NCBI GenBank assembly: GCA_938083085.1
Contig: CALLKX010000014.1
Location: 237,934 to 301,933, forward strand
Direction of reading: 5' to 3'
Origin: an uncultured bacterium
GTDB lineage: Bacteria > Planctomycetota > UBA1135 > GCA-002686595
DNA length: 64,000 nt
The notes below the pieces were generated by a model. The model did not search any database and was not told where the DNA came from. It saw only the letters and a list, made by a program, of their open reading frames with translations. Shown piece after piece: positions 1-9,548 of the stretch. Position 1 is the stretch's first letter; each line of letters starts with the position of its first letter. The position numbers were made by a program, and so were the translations under genes.

Positions 1-63
1 GAAGGGTTTGCCGGGCGCGTGTTGCGCGGTCCGGCGTCGCCCATGAGCGGCGGGGAATCATAG
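1..63 (+). CDS. possible 3' end of an upstream gene
   Basis: Frame 1 from the window edge is open for 20 codons and ends with TAG at 61-63, immediately before a strong plus-strand terminator hairpin. The placement fits the tail of a plus-strand gene whose body lies to the left of the window. Frame 2 also stops early, at 44-46, so the choice of frame is uncertain. No family can be recognised from 20 residues. Confidence 0.35.
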   Translation, partial: EGFAGRVLRGPASPMSGGES

Positions 64-107
64 CGAGGCCCGCTGCCGGGAGCGGCAGCGGGCCTCGCAG
101 TTTTTTT
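63..107 (+). terminator. rho-independent terminator
   Basis: A perfect 15-bp inverted repeat (63-77 and 84-98) with a 6-nt loop is followed by AG and seven T residues. This is a textbook intrinsic terminator reading rightward. It closes a gene lying mostly left of the window and faces the end of the minus-strand HEAT-repeat gene. Confidence 0.88.
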
Positions 108-177
108 CACCAGGGGCAAGACCGGGCGAAAGTGCCGCAGGCAATCACGCCTGCGGACTCTCAACCGGGGGCCTGTC

Positions 178-2268
178 TCACTGAGCGCCGACTCGCGAGC
201 GGACGCTCTCGAGGACGCCAGCGCGGGATTCCGCGCCGAGGTTCATGCGACCCAGGGCCTTGGCGGTGGCCGTGCGAAGGTCGAGGCTCGCGTCGCTGTC
301 CATCACGTCGCGCATGGCGCTGGAGACGGTCGCGGCGAGGTCGATGCGTCCGCCAATCATCCCAACCGCCGCGGCGGCCGCCATACGGCTGTTGTCGGAG
401 GCGTCCCCATTCGAGAGGACCGCGAGCGCCACGTCCACGTGGGAGGCATCGCCGATCAAGCCGATGGTCTTGAGGGCCGGAACCGCGATCCCGTCACGAC
501 GACCGTCGGTCGCCGCTGCGAGGCCAGGCACCGCAGCGGAGAGATCCGTGTTGCCGCGCCAGGCGAGCACCTGAAGCGCCTCTGCGGCGTTCTGAGCGAG
601 GGCGTCCGCGCGGGCGCGGTTCTCGTCGAGGCGAGCCTCGAAGACGTCAGAGAGGGCGTCGATCCCGTCCGCACCGGCGAAGCTGCCCTGGATCCGGTCG
701 CCGTAAGCGTCGGCCAGGTCCTCGTCCGCGGTAAGCAGGTAGGTCGGGGTGCCTTCGAACGCGGGGTTCTGGCGCACGCGGGAGATCACAGCGTCCGTGG
801 TGAGGTCCGGGAGGTCGTCCCCCACCAGGATCGTGTCGATTCCAGCGAGCTGGCCGATCATGACCAGGCCCTGGGCTCCGCTGCCCGCGTGCTGAGCGAG
901 GATGCCCTGCCCGTCGAGAGCGGTGATCATGTCGGCGGCGCGCTGGGCGTCACCGTCGATGATCACAGCGAGCTTCACGACGCGGCGGCCGGCGGCGGTG
1001 CCGAGCTCGGCGACCACGTCACTGCCGACCGCGGTGTTGGTGCGGGCACCAATGAAGCCGAGGGCCACGGCGGCCTCACCGGCCATCGAGGCGCCACCGC
1101 CGATCAGGGCGGCGTTGAGACCGCTGGTGGGTGCCGAGGCGATCTCGCCGAGGACCGACGCGATGCGGCCACCCGTGGCGGAGTCGCCCGAGGCCACCGA
1201 CATGTTGAGGGCACGATCCAGCGCGTCGGTACCGGCGCTCATCACGGCCAGCATCCCTTCGTTGGCGGCGTCAAGGTGCGAACCAACGTCCTCACCGGCA
1301 GCGTCGAGGGCGGCCAGCTTGGACTGGATGTCCACGGACTCGCGGGCGATGCCTGCGACGGCGTCCTGGGAGTCCGGGGCGAGGCCTAGCGCGTGATAGA
1401 AGGCGCCCTTGGCGAGCACGTTGTTGTAGATGGCGCGCGGGCTCTCGTTGGCCACGAGCGAGCGATCTCCCCAGGTCCAGATGACGTCGCTGTAGTCGAG
1501 GTCACGGAGGACGGAAGCGCGCCGGTGGTGGTAGTCATCACCGAGCTGGATGAACAAGGACGTCGGGTCCCCGGCTGCACCGCAGCGCTCGGCGCCCATG
1601 GCGGCAGCCGCGCGGATCGTCTCGGACGCGTCCGCCGTGGCGTGCATCAACAGCGCAGCGCCGGCGCGCGGGTCGGCGATGTTGCCGAGCGCCATGACGA
1701 CGTTACGACGCTGGAAGTCGTTCTCGGAGGCCAGGGCGGCCAGCAGCGGCTGAACCGCGGCGGGGCCCATGGTCTGCACCGCGAGCATGGCGTCCGTGAC
1801 GCGCTCGGGGTCGCTGTCGTCCCCGAGGACGTTCACGAACATCGGGACCGCGTACTCGCCGTGCTGGGCGCTGATGCGCGACAGCGCCGAGAGGCGGTCT
1901 GCAGTGGTCGTGGCCCCGAAGTACTCGCGGACGAGGCCGCGGATCGAGGACTCGTCGTTTCGAAGTTCGGCGCGCCCGAGGCTCGCGCGCTCGATGAAGC
2001 GCATGGCGACCTGGGTGTACTCGTCGCCCGCCGCCATGAAGTCGGCGAGGGTGTCCGAGTCCGCGGCGAGGTAGACCTGGAAGACCTCGGCCGGCTCCGG
2101 GTCGGAGGCGAGCATGCGACGCATTGCGTCGAGCGCCTCCTGCTTACGGCCGCGCGACCACAGGTCGATGGCAGCGTCGAAGTCGCTGGAAACGTCCAGG
2201 GGGAACGCGGTGGCGCTCGCTACGAGGACGGGAAGGGCGAAGAGGCCCAGGAAGCGCGATCGGCTCAT
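178..2268 (-). CDS. secreted HEAT-repeat protein with embedded receiver-like domain
   Basis: A 696-residue protein starting at ATG 2268 with a Sec-type signal peptide (MSRSRFLGLFALPVLVASATA). Residues roughly 120-270 and 590-690 carry helical HEAT/PBS-lyase-like repeats, recognisable by runs such as DPRAGAALLMHA and ATAKALGRMNLG. Between them, at about residues 430-550, lies a segment laid out like a CheY receiver: a beta strand ending in IDGD, a strand TILVGDDLPD where the phosphoacceptor loop would be, and YLLTADED. The conserved lysine is not visible, so it is probably a pseudo-receiver, and its location outside the cytoplasm would be unusual. The gene stands alone, with about 500 bp of non-coding DNA upstream. 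Repeat and domain calls are from visual pattern only; the function is unknown, perhaps protein-protein scaffolding. Confidence 0.85.
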   Translation of the reverse strand: MSRSRFLGLFALPVLVASATAFPLDVSSDFDAAIDLWSRGRKQEALDAMRRMLASDPEPAEVFQVYLAADSDTLADFMAAGDEYTQVAMRFIERASLGRAELRNDESSIRGLVREYFGATTTADRLSALSRISAQHGEYAVPMFVNVLGDDSDPERVTDAMLAVQTMGPAAVQPLLAALASENDFQRRNVVMALGNIADPRAGAALLMHATADASETIRAAAAMGAERCGAAGDPTSLFIQLGDDYHHRRASVLRDLDYSDVIWTWGDRSLVANESPRAIYNNVLAKGAFYHALGLAPDSQDAVAGIARESVDIQSKLAALDAAGEDVGSHLDAANEGMLAVMSAGTDALDRALNMSVASGDSATGGRIASVLGEIASAPTSGLNAALIGGGASMAGEAAVALGFIGARTNTAVGSDVVAELGTAAGRRVVKLAVIIDGDAQRAADMITALDGQGILAQHAGSGAQGLVMIGQLAGIDTILVGDDLPDLTTDAVISRVRQNPAFEGTPTYLLTADEDLADAYGDRIQGSFAGADGIDALSDVFEARLDENRARADALAQNAAEALQVLAWRGNTDLSAAVPGLAAATDGRRDGIAVPALKTIGLIGDASHVDVALAVLSNGDASDNSRMAAAAAVGMIGGRIDLAATVSSAMRDVMDSDASLDLRTATAKALGRMNLGAESRAGVLESVRSRVGAQ

Positions 2269-2766
2269 GGCGGAAATGGAAGAACCCGTTGAGGCGGACT
2301 GTCCGACCGAAGGCCTCAGGCGGGCTTAGCCGCAGGAGGCCGAATCACTCACCCGAGGTAGCCCTTGTGAGGGCCGCTCGGAGCAGGGAATCCGGTCGGG
2401 GGAGAATGTCGGAGTTGGAGTCCGTATTCGGAGAAGCGATCCGCGAGACCTGACCTTCCGGGGTCGCCCGGGGCCAGGTCACACAACGCAGACCGTTGAG
2501 AGGAACTTGGGGGGATGATGCACCCCGCGGCGAAGTCCGAGGACCCGGCGCGGAGAGTCAGGATGATAGCGGAGCGAGGGGGGTGGTCAAGGAACGCAAC
2601 CTCACGCAATCCTCAGCGGGCAGGATCTCTCGCTGGCGGCCGCACCTCAAAGGGAGGAATTGACCGGAGGATCGGGCGAGATTTGGTTCGAAGTGAAGGG
2701 GCTCCGCAGGCCCTATTCACGTTCAGGGCCGGAGGCTACCCGGCAAATCACCGGCTGCCGCTCCCC
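2269..2766. other. intergenic region, no gene seen
   Basis: A 498-bp spacer between the HEAT-repeat gene start and the end of anmK, both on the minus strand. It should hold the promoter of the HEAT-repeat gene near 2280-2350. Small open frames here have no ribosome site or recognisable product. No RNA gene or strong hairpin was found. Confidence 0.5.
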
Positions 2767-3987
2767 TCAGAGCCCGATCCGCGGCCCGCTCGACCACTTC
2801 CCGAGGATCCGGCCGCCCAGCGCCCCGGTCACTTCGGGCCGCGACGAGACTTCTCCGACCGCGAGCCGCGCCCCCAGGACCGCAAACGCCAGGGCCTCCC
2901 TGAAATCCGATGGGACTCCGTGACGATCCGAGGGGCCGAAGCCGCTCAGCCGGCCCCCCCGGGACTGCAGCTGGGCCTGGAGTTCCTCCTCGATCGCCCC
3001 CATGAGGGTGGGGTTCCGGGCCCCACCCCCGGCCACGGCCACCTCGACGCCCCCCTGGAGAGATTCCAGGCGCCCTCCGCGGAGGAGGTCCCCTACTGCG
3101 GCCCGGGCCACGAATCGGGTGGCCGTGGCCAGCAGATCCTCTGCCGAGGCCCCCGGCGCCGAGGCCATGAAGGCCCCCAGGTACGCGGGTCCGAAGGTGT
3201 CCAACCCGGTCGACTTGGGCCAGGGGCGCTCCAGGAAGGGGTGCCCGTTCAGCGCCTCGAGCAGCTCCAGGCGCACCTCTCCTCGCGCCGCCACAACGCC
3301 GTCCCTGTCCATCGGGCGATTCAAAACGGCGCGCGCCAGGCCGTCGAGCAGGGCCCCGGCTGGGCCGGCGTCCGAGCCGGCAGGGGGGGCGCCGGCGCGC
3401 AGCAGCGTCCAGTTGGCGATCCCGCCGAGGTTCAAGATGGCGAGGGGCCGGGGCGCGGCCGAGAACAACACGTCGTCCACGAGCACGACCAGCGGCGCAC
3501 CCTCTCCCCCCGCAGCGCAGTCGCGAGTCCGGAAGTCGGAGGCCACGGCGCACCCCGCCGCCTCAGCGACGAAGTCCCCGTCCCCAAGCTGCATCGTGAC
3601 CTTGCCCAGGCCCGGGTCGCCGTCATGGTGAAAGACCGTCTGTCCGTGGCTCGCCACGAGGCCGAGGGGCGCGTCTGGCCCCGCCACCCTCCGAACCGCG
3701 GCCCCGAAGGCGAGGCCGAGGTCACGGTCGAGCAGCGCGATCTTCGGGAGCGAGATCGCGCCGCCATCAAGGACCTCCCGGACTCGCGCCGAGAGCTCGG
3801 TGGCCATGGGCACGGTCGCCAGCTGCGTGGCCTCGACCCCGCAGACCCTTCGGTCGCCACCATGACCCCGCACGGCGATCCGCCCCACCGCGACGTCAAT
3901 GCCGTCGGCCGAGGTCCCGGACAGGACGCCCGCCACCAGGTCTCCGTCCACGAGGGGCGCTCCTTGGGCAGGCGGGTGCGACAGCAT
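2767..3987 (-). CDS. anmK: anhydro-N-acetylmuramic acid kinase
   Basis: A 406-residue enzyme of the AnmK family (hexokinase/actin-fold sugar kinases). It phosphorylates and hydrolyses 1,6-anhydro-MurNAc to MurNAc-6-phosphate during cell-wall recycling in the cytoplasm. The family's N-terminal phosphate-binding motif is present as LSGTSADGIDVA (residues about 22-33), followed by HGQTVFHH, the glycine-rich LNLGGIANWT, and late AVAGGGARNPTL. I chose ATG 3987 (MLSHPPAQG) because homology starts just after it and the upstream open frame is low-complexity repeat DNA. Length fits the family (about 370-400). No murQ or other recycling gene is adjacent. It implies that this organism makes and recycles peptidoglycan. 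A divergent promoter region shared with the response regulator lies upstream. Confidence 0.93.
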   Translation of the reverse strand: MLSHPPAQGAPLVDGDLVAGVLSGTSADGIDVAVGRIAVRGHGGDRRVCGVEATQLATVPMATELSARVREVLDGGAISLPKIALLDRDLGLAFGAAVRRVAGPDAPLGLVASHGQTVFHHDGDPGLGKVTMQLGDGDFVAEAAGCAVASDFRTRDCAAGGEGAPLVVLVDDVLFSAAPRPLAILNLGGIANWTLLRAGAPPAGSDAGPAGALLDGLARAVLNRPMDRDGVVAARGEVRLELLEALNGHPFLERPWPKSTGLDTFGPAYLGAFMASAPGASAEDLLATATRFVARAAVGDLLRGGRLESLQGGVEVAVAGGGARNPTLMGAIEEELQAQLQSRGGRLSGFGPSDRHGVPSDFREALAFAVLGARLAVGEVSSRPEVTGALGGRILGKWSSGPRIGL

Positions 3988-4592
3988 GGAGACATTGAAC
4001 CGGATCACGGGATCCCGCGGGCCATGTCCCGAGCATCCCGAGGCGCCGACCCACGCGGGGTCCCCGACTCGCCACTGCCCCAGGCGGTCCTCGGCCATGG
4101 CGGTGGACCGCCCCTCGCCCCGAACCGCCCCTGGCCCCAAGCCCGCACGGGCACCCCATCGGGGCTGCCTCCCTCTCGATCCCGCCCTCTCGACACTGCC
4201 GCTGGGTGAACGCTGCCGCCGGGTGAACGCTGCCGCTAAGTGAACGCTGCCGCTGAGTGAACGCTGCCGCTGGGTGAACACTGCCGCCAGGTGAACGCCG
4301 CCGTCACACGAGGACAGACGCGGAAGGAACACGGACACGTGAGGGAGCCCCTCCCCTTCTGGCGCGCGCTGCCCTCCACGGGCCCAGGCTGCGCAGAGAC
4401 CGACCGGCCGGCCCACCGGGCCGAGGGACCGGGAAGGCCGGAGACGCCTCCCACGCCGCGTTCGCTCCAGGTGCACGCCCCAACCCTTCCCCACCGCTCT
4501 GCCACGCCCCTCTGCCGCGCCGCCGAGGACCGGCAGCGGAGCCATGAAGCCGGGCCGATGGCCGGGGCGATGGAATCGGGCACAATGACCGT
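3988..4592. other. divergent intergenic region with tandem array
   Basis: A 605-bp spacer between anmK (minus) and the sigma-54 response regulator (plus). It should contain both promoters. Its centre holds six copies of a 17-bp unit (listed separately). Open frames through it are repeat-driven and lack a recognisable product. Confidence 0.6.
4196..4297. repeat. tandem array, 17-bp unit x 6
   Basis: The unit CTGCCGCTGGGTGAACG recurs at exact 17-bp spacing (starts 4196, 4213, 4230, 4247, 4264, 4281) with one to three substitutions per copy, then decays. Seventeen is not a multiple of three, so the array reads through all frames and is not a coding repeat. It lies between two divergent genes. 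Confidence 0.92.
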
Positions 4593-6005
4593 ATGGGAGA
4601 CTCCATCGACGCCACCTCACCCAAGGCCCGCAAGGCCATCCTCGTCGTCGACGACGACGCGGACATCCGACAGACCCTGGAGATGACCCTCCAGTATGAG
4701 GGCTTCGAGGTCTGGACCGCGAAGACCGGAGCCGAGGCGCTGGCCCGCCTCGAGTCCGAACCTGATGGCCCGGCCCTCGTGCTCACGGACGTGAAGATGC
4801 CGGGCCTCGACGGACTCGAGCTGCTCGACCGTATCGCGGCGGCAGAGTCCGCCCCCCCGGTGGTCCTCATCAGCGGGCACGGCGACGTTCCGGTGGCCGT
4901 CGACGCCATGCAGCGCGGCGCGGTCAACTTCCTGGAGAAGCCCCTCGACGAGCGCCGGCTCCTGGTCACCGTCCACCGGGCCATCCGGGAGCAGGACCTG
5001 GTCGTCGAGAACCGCGGCCTCAAGCGGCAGCTCCGGTCGGGCTACGAGTTGATCGGAGAGTCCGACACCATGCAGCGGCTGGGCGAGACGATCGCACGGG
5101 TGGCCCAGACCGACGCCTCGGTGCTGATCACCGGGGAGAACGGGGTCGGCAAGGAGCTCGTGGCCCGCAACATCCACCTCAGCGGCCCCCGAGCCGCGGG
5201 TCCCTTCGTCACCGTGAACTGCGCGGCGATCCCGGCCGACCTGGTGGAGTCCGAGCTCTTCGGCCATATGAAGGGGTCCTTCACCGGCGCCCACGAGAAC
5301 CGCGTCGGGCACTTCGAGGCCTCCGGCGGCGGCAATCTCTTCCTGGACGAGGTCGGCGATATGCCCCTGCCCGCACAGGCCAAGGTCCTGCGCGCACTCG
5401 AGTCCCACGAGATCTCCCGGGTGGGCGACAGCGCCAGCCGGAAGGTGGACCTGCGAGTCCTGGCCGCGACCAACGCGGACCTGACCCAGGCCGTGGAGGA
5501 CCGCGCCTTCCGCATGGACCTCTACTACCGGCTCAACGTGGTCGCCCTCGAGGTCCCGCCCCTTCGCTCGAGGCCGGAGGACGTCCCCCTGATCGCACGA
5601 CACCTCCTCGAGCGTCAGGCGGAACGGATCGGGAGGAGCCCCCTCGTCCTTGCCGCCGACGCCGAGGACGCCCTGAAGTCCCACCCATGGCCGGGCAACG
5701 TCCGACAGCTGAGGAACATCCTCGAGGCGGCCGCCATCTTCTGCGACGACCAGCGGATCGTGGGCGAGGACATCGCTCGCGTCCTCGCCAACGGCCCCGC
5801 GCTGACCCCCGCAGGTTCGGCCAACGCTTCGGAGGACAGCCCCTTCGAGGCAGAGACCTTCGAGCAGTTCAAGAACGAGGCCGAGGCGCTCTTCTTCGAA
5901 CGGCGCCTTGAGCGGAACGGCGGCAACGTCAAGCGGACCGCGGAGGGACTGGGCATGCAGCGCAGCCACCTCTACAAGAAGCTGGACCGCTACGGCCTGC
6001 GCTGA
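4593..6005 (+). CDS. sigma-54-dependent response regulator (NtrC family)
   Basis: A 470-residue transcription activator in three parts. The N-terminal receiver (about residues 15-130) has acidic residues VDDD, phosphoacceptor Asp66 in LTDVKMPG, and Lys in LEKPL. The AAA+ sigma-54 activation domain (about 150-390) has Walker A GENGVGKE at 181-188, the sigma-54 contact loop GSFTGA at 228-233 (an accepted variant of GAFTGA), and Walker B GGNLFLDE at 246-253. A Fis-type helix-turn-helix closes the protein (about 435-470, GGNVKRTAEGLGMQ). When phosphorylated it would remodel sigma-54 RNA polymerase. The layout resembles NtrX/NtrC/AtoC. No histidine kinase is adjacent, so its partner is encoded elsewhere and its target genes cannot be named. 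Confidence 0.95.
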   Translation: MGDSIDATSPKARKAILVVDDDADIRQTLEMTLQYEGFEVWTAKTGAEALARLESEPDGPALVLTDVKMPGLDGLELLDRIAAAESAPPVVLISGHGDVPVAVDAMQRGAVNFLEKPLDERRLLVTVHRAIREQDLVVENRGLKRQLRSGYELIGESDTMQRLGETIARVAQTDASVLITGENGVGKELVARNIHLSGPRAAGPFVTVNCAAIPADLVESELFGHMKGSFTGAHENRVGHFEASGGGNLFLDEVGDMPLPAQAKVLRALESHEISRVGDSASRKVDLRVLAATNADLTQAVEDRAFRMDLYYRLNVVALEVPPLRSRPEDVPLIARHLLERQAERIGRSPLVLAADAEDALKSHPWPGNVRQLRNILEAAAIFCDDQRIVGEDIARVLANGPALTPAGSANASEDSPFEAETFEQFKNEAEALFFERRLERNGGNVKRTAEGLGMQRSHLYKKLDRYGLR

Positions 6006-6160
6006 CGCGAGGCCTGGAGCGGTCCAGGGGGTATCCGTTGCCGTGCCAGCCGGCTGCAGGGGGCGGCGTCCCGCGCGGACCGGGGCGGCACCGAGCGGTC
6101 GCCGCAACGGGCTCCCTCGGACCAACCGTGGGTCCTGGCGGCGAGTGGCCGCGCTGCGAG

Positions 6161-6904
6161 TTACTGCGCGGTGGGGACCCGCAGCATCATGCCGGCGCGA
6201 ACCTTGCTCGCGTCGGAGACCACGCCCCGGTTCAGTTCGAAGATCTCCTTCCAGCGGACACCGGAACCGAGCGTCCGCTCGGCGACGAGCCAGAGGCTCT
6301 CTCCTTCGAGCACCTCGATGGTCTGGAAGGCCGGAGCGGGGCCCAGGTCGTCCACCGCCGGGACGAGGACCTGCTCGCCCGGGAGATCCATCCCCTCGTT
6401 GTAGTGGCGGAGGAGACGAGTACGGCTCTCGTCGCCATAGAGGGTGGTCGCCAGCGAAGCCCAGGTCACGCCGGGCTCCGGGCGCATGAGCATCATCTCG
6501 GGGTCGACGGTGGGCTCCAGCCCGCGGGTGGAAACAAGGTCCCAACCCGCCTTGAGCTGAACCGCGCTCCGCTCCCGGGGGGCCGGCTCTTTCACCACGA
6601 CCGCCGAATTGAGGATCCCCCGGTCGTCGAGCGCCGCGACCTCGCCTGCGCCAGCGACCGTGGTGGTCTGACCGAGGACGTCATTCACGTTCACGGGCTG
6701 CTCCAGCTGGATCACCGGCCGCCGATTTTCGGGCGTGACGCGGTTGAAGACGCTGGGGCTCGGCTCGTCGCGTGCGGCTTGCGGAGCCGGCGCAGCCCCT
6801 TCGGAGGCCGCCGCGCGGGCTTCAGGCCCCTGGAGCGACCAGACAAAGAGGACGACGACGGCGAAGAGGACGCTGAGGACCACGATCTTCTCGGTCTTTC
6901 CCAT
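6161..6904 (-). CDS. membrane-anchored LysM protein
   Basis: A 247-residue protein starting at ATG 6904, preceded by a purine-rich AGAGGGAAG. The N-terminus (KIVVLSVLFAVVVLFVWSL) is a single transmembrane anchor or uncleaved signal. A disordered Ala/Pro-rich stretch follows. The C-terminal about 50 residues form a LysM domain (TIEVLEGESLWLVAERTLG, then W..I...N, ending AGMMLRVP), and a weaker LysM-like stretch precedes it (VTWASLATTLYGDESR). LysM domains bind the N-acetylglucosamine backbone of peptidoglycan, so this is probably a cell-wall-binding envelope protein. It converges with the response regulator across a 155-bp spacer. The specific role is unknown. Confidence 0.8.
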   Translation of the reverse strand: MGKTEKIVVLSVLFAVVVLFVWSLQGPEARAAASEGAAPAPQAARDEPSPSVFNRVTPENRRPVIQLEQPVNVNDVLGQTTTVAGAGEVAALDDRGILNSAVVVKEPAPRERSAVQLKAGWDLVSTRGLEPTVDPEMMLMRPEPGVTWASLATTLYGDESRTRLLRHYNEGMDLPGEQVLVPAVDDLGPAPAFQTIEVLEGESLWLVAERTLGSGVRWKEIFELNRGVVSDASKVRAGMMLRVPTAQ

Positions 6905-7196
6905 GGATGAACTTCCCTCTTGTGGCGCGGTCCCGTTCGGGCGGAGAGGACTCCGGCGTTGGACAGGGCGCGTGGCCCGGCGGCGCAGGTGGGCCGACGG
7001 AATGATGTGGTGGACGGTGTGCGAATCGCCCCGCGTTGGCCGGGGGTCCCGGTGAGAACACGAGCGCGTCGATGTGCGGACGACGCGCCGGAGAACCAGG
7101 GCGCCCCCACAATCGAGATCGGGCGCGCCTGATTCAAGTGCCGGCTGTCTCCTTTCCGCGAAGAGATCGATCTCCGAGTGGGTATCTTCCATCGCC

Positions 7197-9548
7197 ATGA
7201 GCGCCCCACACCACGGGTCCCCCATTGCTGCGCCGCCGCAGGCACCCTCCGGCGCCAGAGGGGCCTGCAAGGATCCGTGCTTCCTGGCCCTCTTGAGCAT
7301 GATGGCCCTGCTAGGCGCATGGTCCTGGCTGCGGGTCGAGGGGGCCCTGTTCGCCGACGTGGTCGAATACCTCGAGCGGGCCCGCGCCCTCGTCGCGGGC
7401 GAGGAGCTCCTCGACGCCCAGAAGGTCCGCGCCGCCGGGATCACCGCCTTGCACGCGCCGGTGCTCTGGCTCGCCGGGGTCGCAGGCGTCGCCGAGGGCC
7501 CCTGGGTTCTGGTCTATGCGGCCGTGGTCCACCTCCTCATCAGCGCCGCCCTGCTCTTGGCCACACGGCAGCTGGCCATCGCCATCGCCGCGGCTGCCGG
7601 CGTCCGGGGCGAGGGGCTGGCCCCCGTGGGCAACCTCGCCGCGGCGGGCGCCCTCGCCTCCCCCACGCTCCTGCAGTTCATGGCCATCCCCATGACGGAC
7701 GTGGCCGCAGGCGCCGCCCTCGCCCTGGGAATGGAGCGAGCCCTCTTTGGTCCCTCCAGCGCCGCCAGGGGAAGGGCCGCTGGGGCCTGGCTGGGGGTGG
7801 CCGTGGTGTGTGCCTTCAAGGCCATCCCGCTGGTCCTGCTGGTGCTGGCCGCGATGATCGTGGGCCGCACGCTCTCCCACGGGATCAAGGACGCAGCGCG
7901 CACCGCCATCGCCGCAGCCGCGTCCCTGGCGGTCCTCTTGCTGGTTCAGTGCGTGCTAGACCGCCTGACCTACGGGCAGTTCGGCGTCGGGCTGTGGACC
8001 TACCTGCTCATCAACTTCGGCCCCCAGTCCGGACAGCTGCTGTACGAGATCGGCGCCGTAGACCTCGGTCAATGGCTCTACCAGCAGGGCGCCAACGCCA
8101 TCGGTGAGGTCACCCTCGACGATGTCTCTCGCTCGACGGACGACTTCAGGGCCCTCGAGGGGCGGACCTGGTACCTCGACCACTTCCAGTGGTTCTCCCC
8201 CCGCTGGCTGACGCCGGCGGTGGCGCTGGGCGCCGCTGCAGCGGTAGCAGGGGCGCTCCGAAGCGGCCGCGGCGCCGCCTTGCGGGCCCTCATGCCCCTG
8301 GGTATCGCGCTGGCCTACGGAGCGCTCACGAGCTTCAAGGGCAGCAAGGACATGCGCATCTGGCTCCCTGTGCTACCCGCCTACGCGGCGTACATGGGCA
8401 TCGGGCTCGTCGCCCTCGCCGGCAGCGCCTCCTCGCTCGCCCCGCGCCTGCGCGCCGCCGTGGTCGCGACCCTGGTGCTCGGCGGCGTCCTGCACGCCGC
8501 CCTCCACGCCTCCTTGACCCCCACTGCGCCCTTCGGCGCCTTCGAGCGCGCGGCGATGTGGCTGGAAGAGGCACCGGTCTCTGCCGTCGGGCGCACTCCG
8601 AAGGTGGCCTCCAGCTACCACTGGGCCGTGCTCTTCCGTACCCCGACAGGCTGGGAGTTGGAGAAGCTCCCCTCCCAGCTCGACGCGGCCGCGGCGCGGC
8701 AGGACCCCGAGGCCATGGGGAGAAGCCTCGCACGCATGGAGGCCCAGGACGCCTTCCTCATGCACTCGTCCCTCCTGTCCGCTCCATCGGCCGCGGAGAT
8801 CGTCGATGTGGTCTCAAGAGAGTTCCACGTGGCCGCGGCCTTCTGGGATCGAGCCGTGGACACGGGCTCCGGAGCCGTGCTGGTCTTCACGCGCCACGTC
8901 CCCGAGGGCACACGCCGCCGAGTGGTCCGCGCGGCCTCGCCGTCGCCGCCCCGTGGGGCGCGGACGGTGCGCCTCGAACGCCCCCTGGGGCCCGAACGCG
9001 AGCTGATGAGCCTGGACGGCCTGAGGGTCTCCCGGCTCCCCGGCGACGGGCTCTACTGGGTTGAGGTGGACGTCGCCCAGCGGGGCGAGGTCGTGCGGGG
9101 TGGGTACGCCCTGGGGCTGCGCGTGTCAGACGCCAGCGGGCGCCAGGGATACACCTCGTACCGAAGGCCGGACTGGGGCCGCGGAGACGTGCGCCGCTGG
9201 GCCCAGGGGACCACCTGGACCGAGGGCTTCCTCCTCCGGCCGGATCAGGGGCCACTGTCGCTCCAGGAGGCCTTCAAGCCCGTCCGGCGCGGCGCCAGGG
9301 CCCACCTATGGTTCGATATGGCCACCCTCGACGCGGACGCCGAGGGGCGCCGCCTCATCACCGGCCGGCTCGAGCCGATCGACCCTTCAGGCGTCCACGC
9401 GGAACGAGATGACGTCTCACCTGAAGCGGAGCTCTCCGATGACGGATGGCGCTTCTCGCCCATCCACGGGGAGCTTCTGATCGGCTCCTTCGAGACTGGG
9501 AACAAGGCAATCGACGTTCGCCTTGAGGGCGGCCTCGCCGCTGAGTAG
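7197..9548 (+). CDS. polytopic membrane glycosyltransferase-like protein (GT39/GT-C type)
   Basis: A 783-residue protein. ATG 7197 (MSAPHHGSP) is preferred over the in-frame upstream start at 7074 because the extra residues are Arg/Ser-rich and unlike a protein. The first half (about residues 25-450) is hydrophobic with around ten membrane segments. The early acidic motif ADVVEYLERARAL resembles the catalytic-loop region of dolichol/undecaprenyl-phosphate-sugar glycosyltransferases of the ArnT/PMT superfamily. The second half (about 450-783) is soluble and lacks a family I recognise; it would face the periplasm. Such proteins transfer sugars from lipid carriers to lipids or proteins, but the substrate cannot be deduced. 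The gene stands alone, divergent from the LysM gene. Confidence 0.7.
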   Translation: MSAPHHGSPIAAPPQAPSGARGACKDPCFLALLSMMALLGAWSWLRVEGALFADVVEYLERARALVAGEELLDAQKVRAAGITALHAPVLWLAGVAGVAEGPWVLVYAAVVHLLISAALLLATRQLAIAIAAAAGVRGEGLAPVGNLAAAGALASPTLLQFMAIPMTDVAAGAALALGMERALFGPSSAARGRAAGAWLGVAVVCAFKAIPLVLLVLAAMIVGRTLSHGIKDAARTAIAAAASLAVLLLVQCVLDRLTYGQFGVGLWTYLLINFGPQSGQLLYEIGAVDLGQWLYQQGANAIGEVTLDDVSRSTDDFRALEGRTWYLDHFQWFSPRWLTPAVALGAAAAVAGALRSGRGAALRALMPLGIALAYGALTSFKGSKDMRIWLPVLPAYAAYMGIGLVALAGSASSLAPRLRAAVVATLVLGGVLHAALHASLTPTAPFGAFERAAMWLEEAPVSAVGRTPKVASSYHWAVLFRTPTGWELEKLPSQLDAAAARQDPEAMGRSLARMEAQDAFLMHSSLLSAPSAAEIVDVVSREFHVAAAFWDRAVDTGSGAVLVFTRHVPEGTRRRVVRAASPSPPRGARTVRLERPLGPERELMSLDGLRVSRLPGDGLYWVEVDVAQRGEVVRGGYALGLRVSDASGRQGYTSYRRPDWGRGDVRRWAQGTTWTEGFLLRPDQGPLSLQEAFKPVRRGARAHLWFDMATLDADAEGRRLITGRLEPIDPSGVHAERDDVSPEAELSDDGWRFSPIHGELLIGSFETGNKAIDVRLEGGLAAE

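Noticed and set aside
2515..4209. Long plus-strand open frame opposite anmK (and similar ones opposite pyrG, nadB, the DUF1592 gene and the response regulator)
   Set aside because: These mirror a real gene's G/C-biased codons on the other strand, have Arg/Pro/Gly-rich or repetitive translations, and match no family, while the opposite strand carries clear catalytic motifs.
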